A DNA stretch of 51,324 bases from Clostridiales bacterium (GTDB taxonomy: Bacteria; Bacillota; Clostridia; Oscillospirales; CAG-272): assembly GCA_022791195.1 (NCBI GenBank), contig JAAVYP010000013.1, positions 1 through 51,324 on the forward strand, written 5' to 3'. Made by a program: the position numbers and the translations under genes. This document shows positions 15,520 to 24,408 of this stretch, piece by piece. The notes beneath the pieces are model-generated. The model saw only the letters and a program-made list of their open reading frames with translations, ran no database searches and was not told the origin of the DNA. The stretch's first letter is position 1. Each line of letters starts with the position of its first letter.

Positions 15520-17328
15520 TTAAAGACCTTTCTCAATGGAATGGTAGCTTTGTGCCAAAAAATCGGTCAGTTCTTTGGCGGTTAGCCCTCTTTGTGAGAG
15601 CAGGGCTAACGAATAAATCTGGCGGGCGGCGCTCTTTGCTTCTTCGCCCTCTGCCTTTTCAAGCTTTTGCATCAGAGGACTTTTGGTGTTGAGGGTCAGT
15701 TTTTCTTCGCCTGCCCCGCCTGCTGCCATGCCGTAGGCCTTCATCATGTCGTTCATACGCCGGCTTTCTTCGCTGATGGTGAGCAAGGCAGGCACGTTTT
15801 CGTCCTTGAGTGCCGCGCAGGTGATGGTCAGCTTTTCATTATCACAAATTTCTTTAAACAGGCTGATCAGCTTTTCGTTTTCTGTATCCGCCTTGTCTTC
15901 GGCTAACGACTCGGAAAGGTCTGCATCGACCCGACTGAATTTGATTTTTTTATCCTGCTCTATGTGGGCGATGAACTGGGTGTCAAGCGGCCCTGACTGC
16001 TCTACGACAGAAATCTGCTGTGCGGCGAATAGAGACAGATACTGCGCCTGGGTTGTTTTATCCTCACAGTAGTAGACGGTGTTTTCGTTTGTCTCTTTTG
16101 CGGCTTCCAGATATTCGCAAAGGGAGAGGAAAGAGCCGTCGGTTGTTTTCATGATATAGGAATCTTTGACGCGGTCGTAAAATTTCCGGTCTTTGAGCGA
16201 GGCATATTCAAAGAAAATTTTAATGTCGTCCCATATTTCTTCAAACCGGGTACGGTCTGTGTTAAAGAGAGAATTTAGCTTGTCGGCTACTTTTTTGACA
16301 ATATGAGCCGATAACTTAGAAACATAGGTGTTGTTCTGCAAATAGCTGCGCGAAACATTCAGCGGCAGTTCGGGACAATCCAGCACGCCTTTGAGAAGCA
16401 GCAGATAGTCGGGAATCATCTCTTTGATATTGTCTGCGACAAAGATTTGATTGTAGTATAATTTGATCTGTCCCTCCACCGGCTCATAGGCGCTGTTGAT
16501 TTTGGGAAAATACAAAATGCCTTTGAAGTTTAGCGGATAATCCGCGTTGATGTGAATATGGAACAAAGGGGTTTTGTAATCGGCAAACACCTTGTTATAA
16601 AAAGCGTCGTATTCTTCGTCGGTGCATTCAGACGGATTTTTCTGCCACAAGGGATGGGTGTCGTTGATGGCTTCCGGCTCTTTGTCGGCTTCACCTGTTT
16701 CCAAAAATACAGGAACCGGTAAAAAGGAGCAGTATTTGGTCAGCACTTCTCTGATTTTAGCAGCCTGCAAAAATTCTTTTTCGTCCTCGGTGATGTACAT
16801 GATTACATCGGTGCCGCGTTCGGCCCGCTCTGCTGCATCAAGCTCGTATTCACCGCCCCCGGTGCAGGTCCAACGAACCGCCGGTGAGCCATCATATGAT
16901 TTAGTGACCAGCTCTACCCGGCTGCTGACCATAAAGGACGAGTAAAAGCCAAGTCCAAAGTGGCCGATGATACCGGCGCCGGCTCCTTCGCTCTCTCCTT
17001 CATATTTTTCAATGAATTCAAGAGCGCCCGAGAGGGCGATTTGACAGATGTATTTTTTCACCTCATCGGCGTTCATGCCGATGCCGTTGTCAGAGACGGT
17101 GAGGGTCCCTTCTTCTTCATCAATTTTGACGGTGATTTTGTAATCGTCGGCAACATCAGCCTGGCCTAACGAACAAAGCCGTTTTAGCTTCGTAACAGCG
17201 TCGGATGCGTTGGAAACAATTTCTCTTAAAAAGATTTCTTTCTCTGAATAAAGCCAGCGCTTTATAATGGGGAAAATATGATCAGTTTGTACTGAAATGC
17301 CGCCTTTTTCTTTGATTTCTTCTGTCAT
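15520..17328 (-). CDS. htpG: Molecular chaperone HtpG (Hsp90)
   Basis: A 602-residue bacterial Hsp90 homologue. The N-terminal GHKL ATPase domain shows REIVSNASDAVTKL, DNGIGM and the lid GHFGLGFYS; middle and C-terminal domains follow (SRSYLQNN and a final dimerisation region). It is near the lower end of normal length. I start at the ATG at 17328, nine bases after AGGAG; a TTG three codons upstream directly abuts the ribosome site. It leads a tightly packed run of genes (lipid kinase 3 bases away). No heat-shock operator (CIRCE) is visible in the short gap before it. Confidence 0.95.
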   Translation of the reverse strand: MTEEIKEKGGISVQTDHIFPIIKRWLYSEKEIFLREIVSNASDAVTKLKRLCSLGQADVADDYKITVKIDEEEGTLTVSDNGIGMNADEVKKYICQIALSGALEFIEKYEGESEGAGAGIIGHFGLGFYSSFMVSSRVELVTKSYDGSPAVRWTCTGGGEYELDAAERAERGTDVIMYITEDEKEFLQAAKIREVLTKYCSFLPVPVFLETGEADKEPEAINDTHPLWQKNPSECTDEEYDAFYNKVFADYKTPLFHIHINADYPLNFKGILYFPKINSAYEPVEGQIKLYYNQIFVADNIKEMIPDYLLLLKGVLDCPELPLNVSRSYLQNNTYVSKLSAHIVKKVADKLNSLFNTDRTRFEEIWDDIKIFFEYASLKDRKFYDRVKDSYIMKTTDGSFLSLCEYLEAAKETNENTVYYCEDKTTQAQYLSLFAAQQISVVEQSGPLDTQFIAHIEQDKKIKFSRVDADLSESLAEDKADTENEKLISLFKEICDNEKLTITCAALKDENVPALLTISEESRRMNDMMKAYGMAAGGAGEEKLTLNTKSPLMQKLEKAEGEEAKSAARQIYSLALLSQRGLTAKELTDFLAQSYHSIEKGL

Positions 17329-17371
17329 GAAAATCAACTCCTGTTCTCTTATAATCTTTTTTCGTCATGTA

Positions 17372-17701
17372 TCAAAACGGCTTTACCGTTAATTGTATGA
17401 TTTGATTGATATCGTCCGGTTGTATTTTGGCTGTGTGTGCGGCGCGGTTTTGCCGCTCTTCATGACATTTTTGACATCGATGCACAATGACATAGCCTTT
17501 TTTGGGATCGGGATACGCGCGAACCGGCTCCATTAACCCGCCGCAGGGGTTCATGCGGTCGCCTGGATGTATGTCTAAATGTAAACTATATAAACAAAAA
17601 GGACAGTGATTGCGGGATGTATAGCCAAGGGGCAGAACCTCTTTGCCGCAGTGGGCACAGTGAAAAGAGGCGTCGTTTTTCGTGAATTTTTTGGTTTCCA
17701 T
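17372..17701 (-). CDS. RNHCP domain zinc-binding protein
   Basis: A 109-residue protein with the RNHCP signature (TSRNHCPFCLYSLH) at about residues 29-42. Paired cysteines at CAHC, CPFC and CQKC, plus a single C in NPCGG, suggest two zinc sites. The family is uncharacterised; it is often annotated only by the motif. GGAGG precedes the ATG. It sits between mnmE (37 bases upstream) and htpG (43 bases downstream) on the same strand, so it is probably cotranscribed. By its zinc ribbons it may bind RNA or protein, but that is a guess. Confidence 0.85.
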   Translation of the reverse strand: METKKFTKNDASFHCAHCGKEVLPLGYTSRNHCPFCLYSLHLDIHPGDRMNPCGGLMEPVRAYPDPKKGYVIVHRCQKCHEERQNRAAHTAKIQPDDINQIIQLTVKPF

Positions 17702-17738
17702 GTTTAGCCTCCGTGTTTCAGCTGCTTTTAGGGGACGC

Positions 17739-19118
17739 TTATTTTCCTACGCAGAAATGGTGGAAAATTTCGTTGACAATCTGCTCGCTGACCTGTCGGC
17801 CGTCTACTTCGGCCAGCTCACCCAGCGCCAGCTCTAAGGCAGAAGCCGCTAATTCATCGCTGTATCCCGCGTGCAGAGCGTTTAATGCGTCTTGTATATG
17901 GCTCATCGCTTTTTTGACAGCGGCGTGCTGCCTTGCATTGGCAATGACAGCCGTTGTGTTGTAATCAATTTCGCCGGCGGTGTAAAGCCCTTCAATACAG
18001 GCAAAAAGCTCTTCTTTGCCTTCGCCGATGGCAGCCGAAAGGTACACGATTTTGTCAAATATGCTTTCGATTTGATAAGGGTCCATTTGGCTTGGCAAAT
18101 CGCTTTTGTTAATGACGGCAATTTTCGCGGCGGACAGCGCGTTTATGCGGTTGATAACCCCTGCGTCGAACCGGTCAAGGGGCATGGAAGAATCGAAAAC
18201 GGCCAAAATTAAATCGGCCTGCTCCATTTTTTCTTCCGCCTTTTCGACGCCGATTTTTTCCACAGCGTCTTTGGCGCTGCGTATGCCGGCCGTGTCGCAT
18301 AAATTGAGCGTCACTTTGCCGATCACCACCTTTTCTTCTAATAAATCGCGGGTGGTGCCTGCAATGTCGGTGACGATGGCTTTGTCGGTGCCGCACATCA
18401 GATTCAGCAATGACGATTTGCCTGTGTTCGGTTTGCCGACAATGACGGTTTCAATCCCTTCTCGGACAGCGCGGCCTGTTTTGTATGTTTTTTCAAGCGT
18501 TTCTATGTCTGCTAAAACAGCGTTTAACCGGGCGGACATTTCGGTTTTGTCCATCGAGGAAAGATCTTCATCCGGAAAATCAACATTAACATACGCTTCG
18601 GCGATGATGGCGCGCAGCGCGTCCGAAAGCCGCGCCATTTCTTTGCCCAGTATGCCCCGGCTGCCGGCCGAGGAAAGCTTTAACATTTCTTCGCTGTGCG
18701 CGTTTAGCACATCGGCAATAGCCTCTGCCTGCGTGAGCCCTAATTTTCCATTGAGAAAAGCGCGTTTTGTAAATTCACCCGGTCCGGCCGGCACGGCGCC
18801 GGCCTCAAACGCGGCACCAAGCACCTGTTGGGTCACAAAGATGCCCCCATGACAGCAGATTTCCACTGTGTTTTCACCGGTAAAAGAGCGGGGGGCGTAA
18901 AAAACTGTGGCTATGCCGTCGTCGATCTGGTTTTCGTTTAATGAAATTACGCCGTATACGGCGGTGTTGGCGGGTATGGCGGAAAGCGGGTTTACCCCTT
19001 TGGGATGAAACATTTTGTCGGCAATCGAAACAGCCTCGGGTCCGCTGATTCGGATCAGCGCAACCCCTCCCTTGCCATAGGGGGTTGATATGGCTGCAAT
19101 GGTACTGGTTTCCTGCAT
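17739..19118 (-). CDS. mnmE: tRNA modification GTPase MnmE
   Basis: MnmE, with MnmG, makes the 5-carboxymethylaminomethyl group on U34 of tRNAs. The 459-residue protein has the N-terminal folate-binding domain (IAAISTPYGKGGVALIRISG), a helical domain and an inserted G domain with GKPNTGKSS (228-236), TTRD and DTAG. The C-terminal tetrapeptide CVGK, with the catalytic Cys, is intact. The start follows GAAGGAG. mnmG is usually nearby but is not in this window. Its promoter lies back-to-back with the acetyltransferase promoter near 19240-19270. Confidence 0.96.
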   Translation of the reverse strand: MQETSTIAAISTPYGKGGVALIRISGPEAVSIADKMFHPKGVNPLSAIPANTAVYGVISLNENQIDDGIATVFYAPRSFTGENTVEICCHGGIFVTQQVLGAAFEAGAVPAGPGEFTKRAFLNGKLGLTQAEAIADVLNAHSEEMLKLSSAGSRGILGKEMARLSDALRAIIAEAYVNVDFPDEDLSSMDKTEMSARLNAVLADIETLEKTYKTGRAVREGIETVIVGKPNTGKSSLLNLMCGTDKAIVTDIAGTTRDLLEEKVVIGKVTLNLCDTAGIRSAKDAVEKIGVEKAEEKMEQADLILAVFDSSMPLDRFDAGVINRINALSAAKIAVINKSDLPSQMDPYQIESIFDKIVYLSAAIGEGKEELFACIEGLYTAGEIDYNTTAVIANARQHAAVKKAMSHIQDALNALHAGYSDELAASALELALGELAEVDGRQVSEQIVNEIFHHFCVGK

Positions 19119-19237
19119 GGTTTCTCCTTCAAATTCCGCATACTTTGTTTGTATTATGGTTTTATGATATGGTTTGTTTTTGCCGCATTTTTATTTCATC
19201 GGACAGTGATTCGCCCGTGCATAAAATATCTCTCTTT

Positions 19238-19266
19238 ATTATACACGAAATGCCTGTTCTTTTCAA
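19238..19266 (-). promoter_or_regulatory. mnmE promoter
   Basis: On the - strand, TTGAAA (19266-19261), a 17-base spacer and TATAAT (19243-19238) with an upstream TG. The leader would be about 115 bases long. It diverges from the acetyltransferase promoter only 8 bases away. Confidence 0.75.
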
Positions 19267-19274
19267 CTAATATA

Positions 19275-19303
19275 TTGACAAAATTTAGCGGCGGGGGTAT
19301 GAT
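19275..19303 (+). promoter_or_regulatory. Acetyltransferase-hprK promoter
   Basis: TTGACA (19275-19280), a 17-base spacer and TATGAT (19298-19303). It should drive the acetyltransferase and hprK genes. Confidence 0.75.
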
Positions 19304-19407
19304 TAAATGAGAAAAAAACAGCGGCTTGTTATAGCCCTTAGCATAAAGAATGTATCATGTTTTTCTGCTTGATGAATGAGCAGAAAACAACCGGTGAAGG
19401 AGAGCCC

Positions 19408-19845
19408 GTGGAATTTGTAGAGCTTGAAACAAAAGAAGATATCATAACGGCCGGCTTGCTGGCGCGCAAGGTCGCGCCTTCGGTGCTGACAGGCCCCGCC
19501 CTGGATGCATATTTAGACGGTATCGAACAGAAAATCAGACAGAATATGGAAAATGACACCGAATATTATATCATGTATCAGCAGGGGCCTGTCGGTTTTG
19601 CTGCCTTAGTAAACAGTGGCGACTGTCTGACGCTCGCCGAAGTCGGCATCCTCTCTTCACATAGAGGGAAAGGATTGCTCAAGCGGTTTCTTGCTTTTGC
19701 GGTTGAAACATACGATCCGCCGCTTGTCAAAATAGAAAGTTTTGGACAGTCTTTGCCGGCTTTGGCGGCATTAGGTTATACAAAAAACGGAAATCACTAC
19801 GAGAAAAAGTTTTATGATGCAAAAAACTTGCATCAATCTTTTTGA
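19408..19845 (+). CDS. GNAT-family acetyltransferase
   Basis: A 145-residue GNAT-fold protein. The acetyl-CoA loop is seen in AEVGILSSHRGKGLLKRFLAFAVE (beta-4, then the RGKG pyrophosphate loop and helix), read here in its parts. The C-terminal GYTKNGNHYEKKF resembles the usual final strands. The start is a GTG at 19408, five bases after AAGGAG; earlier ATGs at 19357 and 19372 lack a site. It is followed 14 bases later by hprK and shares its promoter. The substrate is unknown. The conserved pairing with hprK cannot be judged from one genome. Confidence 0.75.
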   Translation: MEFVELETKEDIITAGLLARKVAPSVLTGPALDAYLDGIEQKIRQNMENDTEYYIMYQQGPVGFAALVNSGDCLTLAEVGILSSHRGKGLLKRFLAFAVETYDPPLVKIESFGQSLPALAALGYTKNGNHYEKKFYDAKNLHQSF

Positions 19846-19859
19846 AAGGAACGGATAAA

Positions 19860-20789
19860 ATGATAGAAACACACACACTGCCGCTGCAAAAAATTGTGCA
19901 GGAACTGGCGCTGGAGGTATTGTATATGCCCGAGGAACCGCTGGAGGTAACCCGCTCTGACATTAACCGGCCGGGTCTGCCCTTGGCGGGCTATTATGAA
20001 TATTTTGATCCCTCCCGCATTCAAATCTTGGGATTGATGGAGACCTATTATCTGCAAACCCTGCCCGAAGAACAAAAAAAGGCGCGTATTTACGATTTTA
20101 TCTCAAGGCGCCCTGTCTGCATTATCTTTGCCAGAAATATTGAACCGGCACCGGAATTTTTGGAGGCGGCGCAAGTCTATGAGGTACCGATTCTTCGGTC
20201 TGAAAGAACAACATCAACCTTAGACGCAGCAGTAGTAAGTTATCTGTCGGTCGCCTTGGCCCCGCGCATCACACAGCATGGTGTGCTGGTTGAGGTTTAT
20301 GGAGAGGGCATGCTGATTTTAGGCGATTCGGGCGTTGGTAAAAGCGAGGCGGCCATTGAGCTTGTCAAGCGGGGCCACCGATTAATTGCAGACGATGCGG
20401 TTGAAATCAAACGTGTTTCAGATAAAACATTGGTGGGTTCTGCGCCTGAGCTGATTAAGCATTATGTCGAGCTAAGGGGTATCGGCATTATTGATGTGCG
20501 CCGCATTTTCGGTATGGGCGCTGTTAAAGAATCAGAGAGAATTGATCTGATCATTAAGTTGGAAAATTGGGTGCAGGGCAAGATGTATGACCGGCTGGGC
20601 ATGGACACCGAATACACAGATCTCATGGGTCTTTCTATCCCAACGCTCACGATACCCGTGCGGCCGGGACGGAATCTGGCGGTGATTATGGAGATTGCCG
20701 CTATGAACCACAGACAGAAAAAAATGGGTTATAATACCGCGCTTGAAATCGAAAAAAGAATCCTTGAGCAGTCGGGCATGGGACATTGA
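19860..20789 (+). CDS. hprK: HPr kinase/phosphorylase
   Basis: HprK phosphorylates Ser46 of HPr when glycolytic intermediates are abundant, triggering CcpA-dependent carbon catabolite repression, and removes the phosphate when they fall. The 309-residue protein has an N-terminal domain (about 1-130), the catalytic domain with Walker A GDSGVGKS (155-162), and the signature LRGIGIIDVRRIFGMG (205-220). The start at 19860 lies nine bases after GAAAGGA; an in-frame TTG upstream overlaps the preceding gene. HPr and lgt, common neighbours elsewhere, are absent here. Confidence 0.96.
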   Translation: MIETHTLPLQKIVQELALEVLYMPEEPLEVTRSDINRPGLPLAGYYEYFDPSRIQILGLMETYYLQTLPEEQKKARIYDFISRRPVCIIFARNIEPAPEFLEAAQVYEVPILRSERTTSTLDAAVVSYLSVALAPRITQHGVLVEVYGEGMLILGDSGVGKSEAAIELVKRGHRLIADDAVEIKRVSDKTLVGSAPELIKHYVELRGIGIIDVRRIFGMGAVKESERIDLIIKLENWVQGKMYDRLGMDTEYTDLMGLSIPTLTIPVRPGRNLAVIMEIAAMNHRQKKMGYNTALEIEKRILEQSGMGH

Positions 20790-20910
20790 CAGGATTGTAT
20801 GTCCTGCGCAGTTCTAGGTAAAAAACGAGCTTTGCTTTGCGGATAACAGAATGCTTTAAAGACCGTATGATTTGTTTTACACCCGGTTAATAGTTTATCT
20901 TTTTTTGCTT

Positions 20911-20918
20911 GCTATACT
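20911..20918 (+). promoter_or_regulatory. Possible promoter of J-domain gene
   Basis: TGCTATACT at 20910-20918 is an extended -10 element without a good -35. The 216-base gap between hprK and this gene otherwise shows no clear terminator or RNA structure. Confidence 0.4.
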
Positions 20919-21006
20919 AATGGTCAGTTACCTAAAAGACACAAACAGTAAACGGCAGAGTGAAGGAGTGAGAGGGAAAAGCCAAACGGCGCATCCCTGA
21001 TACAAA

Positions 21007-21507
21007 ATGACCGATCCTTTTAAGGTGCTTGGTGTGAGTCCCGACGCGAGTGAAGAAGAGATCACAAAAGCATATCGAAAGCTGGCGCGGCGTTATCATC
21101 CCGATGTGAATCCGGGTGATGCGGCTGCCGAGCGCAAAATGAAAGAGATTAACGCGGCGTACGAGCAGATTAAAGAGATACAAAACGGTAAAGCTCGTTA
21201 TTCACAGCAAACCGGCTACGAGACAGCGGGTCACGAAACGGGCCGCACCGGTGGCTTTTATGGTTTTGGTCCGTTTGGCCCCTTTGCTTATGGCTCATAT
21301 CATTTTGACGGTGAAAAGCAGGGCGGCTCTTCGCCATCTGGCCAACGACGCTTTTCGCTCGGCAAGCTCTTTCTCCTTTTTATTGTGCTTCGTATTGTTT
21401 TTCAGCTGCTTTACGCTTGTTTGTATTCCCCCTATCCATATGGATATACTTATGGCAGGGCTGCCCATATGCCCGGCCCGACAGAATCTTATACGCAAGG
21501 AATGTGA
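21007..21507 (+). CDS. Membrane-anchored J-domain protein
   Basis: A 166-residue protein with an N-terminal J domain (about 3-65) including the HPD motif (YHPDVNPGD) that stimulates the Hsp70 ATPase. A Gly/Phe/Tyr-rich linker follows ([17 protein letters not shown]), then a hydrophobic segment (about 119-141, [20 protein letters not shown]) and a short tail. It lacks the zinc-finger and substrate domains of DnaJ, so it is a specialised co-chaperone that would recruit DnaK to the membrane. The ribosome site is weak. The next gene, a membrane protein with a zinc ribbon, starts 6 bases after its stop. Zinc fingers are part of classical DnaJ, so the two may act together. Confidence 0.85.
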   Translation: MTDPFKVLGVSPDASEEEITKAYRKLARRYHPDVNPGDAAAERKMKEINAAYEQIKEIQNGKARYSQQTGYETAGHETGRTGGFYGFGPFGPFAYGSYHFDGEKQGGSSPSGQRRFSLGKLFLLFIVLRIVFQLLYACLYSPYPYGYTYGRAAHMPGPTESYTQGM

Positions 21508-21513
21508 CGAGAA

Positions 21514-21918
21514 TTGGATAAATTTAAAAATTGGCTTGGCCGCGTATTATACGGATGCAATGGCGTCGATGCTTTATACCGCTTTTTGCTTGTCATCTGT
21601 CTTGTGTTTGTCGTGTTAAATCTTTTTATAAGACATCCAATCGTATGGATCTTGCAGGCGGCGCTGCTTGTGGTAACCATGGCGCGAGCGTTTTCTAAGA
21701 ACACCGCCGCGCGCAGCAGAGAAAACCAGAAATATCTGAGTATGCGTGCTAAAGTGGTGCAGTTTTTTAAGAGGCAGCGCAACCGCATAAAGTATCGAAA
21801 GACAAAATCGTATCGAAAATGTCCCAAGTGCAAATGCATTCTTTGCTTGCCCAAGAAAAAGGGAACACATACCGTGAAATGTCCAAAATGCGGTGAGCAT
21901 TTTAATGTGAAAATATAA
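21514..21918 (+). CDS. Membrane protein with C-terminal zinc ribbon
   Basis: A 134-residue protein of unknown function. Two adjacent hydrophobic segments (about 22-60) are followed by a very basic stretch (about 66-102) and a zinc ribbon formed by CPKCKC and CPKCGEHF. The start is a TTG at 21514 with AAGGAA eleven bases upstream; no ATG is available before the membrane segments. It is surely cotranscribed with the J-domain gene and ends in a strong terminator. The basic linker might bind RNA or acidic lipids, which is a guess. Confidence 0.75.
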   Translation: MDKFKNWLGRVLYGCNGVDALYRFLLVICLVFVVLNLFIRHPIVWILQAALLVVTMARAFSKNTAARSRENQKYLSMRAKVVQFFKRQRNRIKYRKTKSYRKCPKCKCILCLPKKKGTHTVKCPKCGEHFNVKI

Positions 21919-21950
21919 AACCCGATGGAAAGTTCCATCGGGTTTTGTTT
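21917..21950. terminator. Bidirectional terminator
   Basis: AAAACCCGATGGAA pairs with TTCCATCGGGTTTT around AG. It lies between converging genes and can serve both. Confidence 0.9.
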
Positions 21951-21967
21951 TGGTTTTATGCGGTTGG

Positions 21968-22690
21968 CTATTTCTTGCTCAGATATGAAACAAATGAATG
22001 ATACACGGGGATCAGCAAAAAAACGACCCAACCGGGATGCCACAAACCATGCTCTGCAAAACCGAAAGAGGGCGCAAAGCCGAGAAATAAAAATAAAATC
22101 AGCGCTAAGTCCCAAAAGGCGAATTTGTGTCCGTTTTTCTCCCGGACGGCGGGAGGAATGCTTTCGATCAAAGGAATGAATAACAACAAGAGCCAAGCGG
22201 GGTGCCAGGCAGAAAAGAAAAAACCTGCCAGCAAAAAGGCGCTAAAACACAAAAGAGAAAAAATACCTGTGGGAAACCGTTTGTTTTGAACTGCTTCTAT
22301 GATAGAATGGCCAAGCGGAACGAGCAAAAACAGCAAAAGTCCCATGGCGTATAGATTGTATTCGTCTGACGAAAAATGGCCGACCGAGATGACTAACACC
22401 CAAATGACATAAAAAAGAGTCACCAGTGCGAGGATGGGAAATGAATGCCGATGTATATGGCTGTTTACATGCACCGTTTCACCATTTATTTTCACGCCTT
22501 CGCGGTCAATGTGGACTTGGTTTTGGCCGGCCTCGTTTACGTGCAGCCCGTTTCGGTCAATATGCACCTCATCACCGTGTTCGTCCGTGATATGCAGTCC
22601 GCCATGGCCAATGTGTATACGATCTTTTTGCGTTTGATTGTTTTCGCTGCCGGCTTCTTGATCAGCGTTATGCTTTGTGTCCTTGTTCAT
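21968..22690 (-). CDS. Membrane protein with N-terminal HID/G repeats
   Basis: A 240-residue protein of unknown function. Residues 24-78 hold about four imperfect repeats of 12-17 residues (IHIGHGGLHITDEHG, VHIDRNGLHVNEAG, VHIDREGVKING, VHVN). Alternating hydrophobic and His/Asp residues suggest stacked short beta-strands, like the beta-helical stalks of DUF4097-type proteins. About six transmembrane helices follow (86-235). The repeats lie before the first helix, without a signal peptide, so they are probably cytoplasmic if the N terminus is inside. A clear promoter (22746-22718) drives it alone. I cannot assign a family. Confidence 0.75.
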   Translation of the reverse strand: MNKDTKHNADQEAGSENNQTQKDRIHIGHGGLHITDEHGDEVHIDRNGLHVNEAGQNQVHIDREGVKINGETVHVNSHIHRHSFPILALVTLFYVIWVLVISVGHFSSDEYNLYAMGLLLFLLVPLGHSIIEAVQNKRFPTGIFSLLCFSAFLLAGFFFSAWHPAWLLLLFIPLIESIPPAVREKNGHKFAFWDLALILFLFLGFAPSFGFAEHGLWHPGWVVFLLIPVYHSFVSYLSKK

Positions 22691-22717
22691 GCGCGCCCCC
22701 TCCTAAAACATGCGTTT

Positions 22718-22746
22718 AGTATACCCATTTTGTGTAATATTGTCAA
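22718..22746 (-). promoter_or_regulatory. Promoter of repeat-bearing membrane protein
   Basis: On the - strand, TTGACA (22746-22741), 17 bases and TATACT (22723-22718). It gives a leader of about 20 bases with an AGGAGG-like site before the ATG at 22690. Confidence 0.8.
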
Positions 22747-22807
22747 TTACTCCCGCAGATAATCTGTAATTTTGTGAAGATAGAAAGATATGTTTTTGTA
22801 AGAACCA

Positions 22808-22836
22808 TTGAAATTATATGTATTTATTGTTATAAT
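22808..22836 (+). promoter_or_regulatory. pyk promoter
   Basis: TTGAAA (22808-22813), 17 bases and TATAAT (22831-22836). The predicted leader of pyk is about 145 bases. I found no clear riboswitch or attenuator fold in it. Confidence 0.75.
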
Positions 22837-22989
22837 ATAAGAAAATTACGTGTAAAAGCAAATGAAAAAGTGACTTTTGCCATATGAATAGAGTGTTAAA
22901 GTTTGCCTGTTTGTTGATGTTCTAATCTGAAAGCAGACAGTACTTTAGTGGTAAATGAAGAGATTGAACCAAACGGAGAGCGAGCACGG

Positions 22990-24408
22990 ATGAGAAAAAC
23001 CAAAATAATTTGTACGTTGGGCCCTGCCTCAGGCAAGGAAAAAATATTAGAGCAAATGCTCAAAGCCGGCATGAACGTGGCGCGGCTTAATTTTTCACAC
23101 GGTACTCATGAAGAGCACGCTGAAATGATTAAGAAATTCAGAAAAGTGCGGGATTCACTCAAGGTCCCTGCGGCCGTCATGCTGGATACCGGCGGGCCTG
23201 AAATCAGAACCGGCCGGCTGAAAGAAGCCGTGCAATTAACAGAGGGGGAACCCTTTGTCTTAACGACAGAAGATATCGAGGGGGACAGCAGCCGGGTCAG
23301 CGTTTCTTACGAGGATCTGCCCGGCCAGTTATCGGCAGGCAACAGCATTTTGTTAGATGACGGGAAAATGGAGTTGGTTGTCGAACATACCGATGCGACC
23401 AATATATACTGTACGGTAAAAGAGGGCGGTATGTTGGGTGCGCGCAAAAGTATCAATATTCCCTATATCCATTTGAATATGCCGTATCTTTCAGAAAAAG
23501 ATGAAAAGGATTTGCTTTTTGGCATTGAGCAGGATGTGGACTTTATTGCCGCTTCGTTTGTCCGTTCCAAAGAGGATGTAATAGCGCTAAGAAAGTTTTT
23601 GGATTATCATGGCGGCCATGCGATTAAAATCATTTCCAAAATTGAAAATAACGAAGGCGTCGAAAACTTTTTAGAGATTTTGGAGCATTCGGACGGTATT
23701 ATGGTGGCCAGAGGGGATATGGGCGTAGAGGTAGAGTTTGAAAAACTGCCCGGTATCCAAAAGGACTTTATTCGCAAGTGCTGCCGTGCCGGCAAAATTG
23801 CCATAACCGCAACCCAGATGTTAGAGAGCATGGTGACCAGCCATACTCCGACCAGAGCCGAAATTACCGATGTAGCAAACGCTGTATTTGATGGAACCAG
23901 CGCTGTTATGCTTTCGGGCGAAACGGCGATGGGCGTGAATCCGCCAAGAGTGGTAGAAGTCATGGCGAAGATTGCACGCCAGGCCGAAAAAGACGCCAGA
24001 GAGTTAGATGCGTATCATGGTTTCCGCTATGACGCTTTGCAGAATGAAACAACCAACGCCATTTGTGATGCAGCCTGTACAACAGCCAAGGATTTAAAGG
24101 CGGCGGCTATTATTGCGCTGACCTCCTCAGGCCATACGGCAAGACGTGTGTCAAAATTCCGGCCGGATCAGGCGATTGTGGCCTCTACTCCCGAAACAAA
24201 GACCTATCATCAGCTTTCCATGAGCTGGGGGGTTCATCCCGTCATGGCGAAGCATCAAAATGATACCGATAAATTGTTCTTGCACGCCATTGACTGCGCG
24301 AAGCAGATTGATGTTGTACAGCCAGGGGATACGGTGGTCATTACAGCCGGCATTCCGCTTGATACGCCCGGTACCACAAATCTATTAAAAGTGCAGACTG
24401 TGTCGTAA
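22990..24408 (+). CDS. pyk: Pyruvate kinase
   Basis: Transfers phosphate from phosphoenolpyruvate to ADP, the last ATP-forming step of glycolysis. The 472-residue protein is the short form without the extra C-terminal PEP-utiliser domain found in many Firmicutes. Key motifs are TKIICTLGPAS, ARLNFSHGTHEEH, DTGGPEIRTG, KIENNEGVENF, MVARGDMGVE and ATQMLESM. The start at 22990 follows GGAG; the in-frame GTG at 22948 has no site. It has its own promoter and is separate from hprK, though both act at the same metabolic control point. Confidence 0.96.
   Translation: MRKTKIICTLGPASGKEKILEQMLKAGMNVARLNFSHGTHEEHAEMIKKFRKVRDSLKVPAAVMLDTGGPEIRTGRLKEAVQLTEGEPFVLTTEDIEGDSSRVSVSYEDLPGQLSAGNSILLDDGKMELVVEHTDATNIYCTVKEGGMLGARKSINIPYIHLNMPYLSEKDEKDLLFGIEQDVDFIAASFVRSKEDVIALRKFLDYHGGHAIKIISKIENNEGVENFLEILEHSDGIMVARGDMGVEVEFEKLPGIQKDFIRKCCRAGKIAITATQMLESMVTSHTPTRAEITDVANAVFDGTSAVMLSGETAMGVNPPRVVEVMAKIARQAEKDARELDAYHGFRYDALQNETTNAICDAACTTAKDLKAAAIIALTSSGHTARRVSKFRPDQAIVASTPETKTYHQLSMSWGVHPVMAKHQNDTDKLFLHAIDCAKQIDVVQPGDTVVITAGIPLDTPGTTNLLKVQTVS

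Noticed and set aside
18106-18852. A 248-codon + strand frame inside mnmE
   Set aside because: Antisense shadow of the conserved G domain and helical domain of mnmE.
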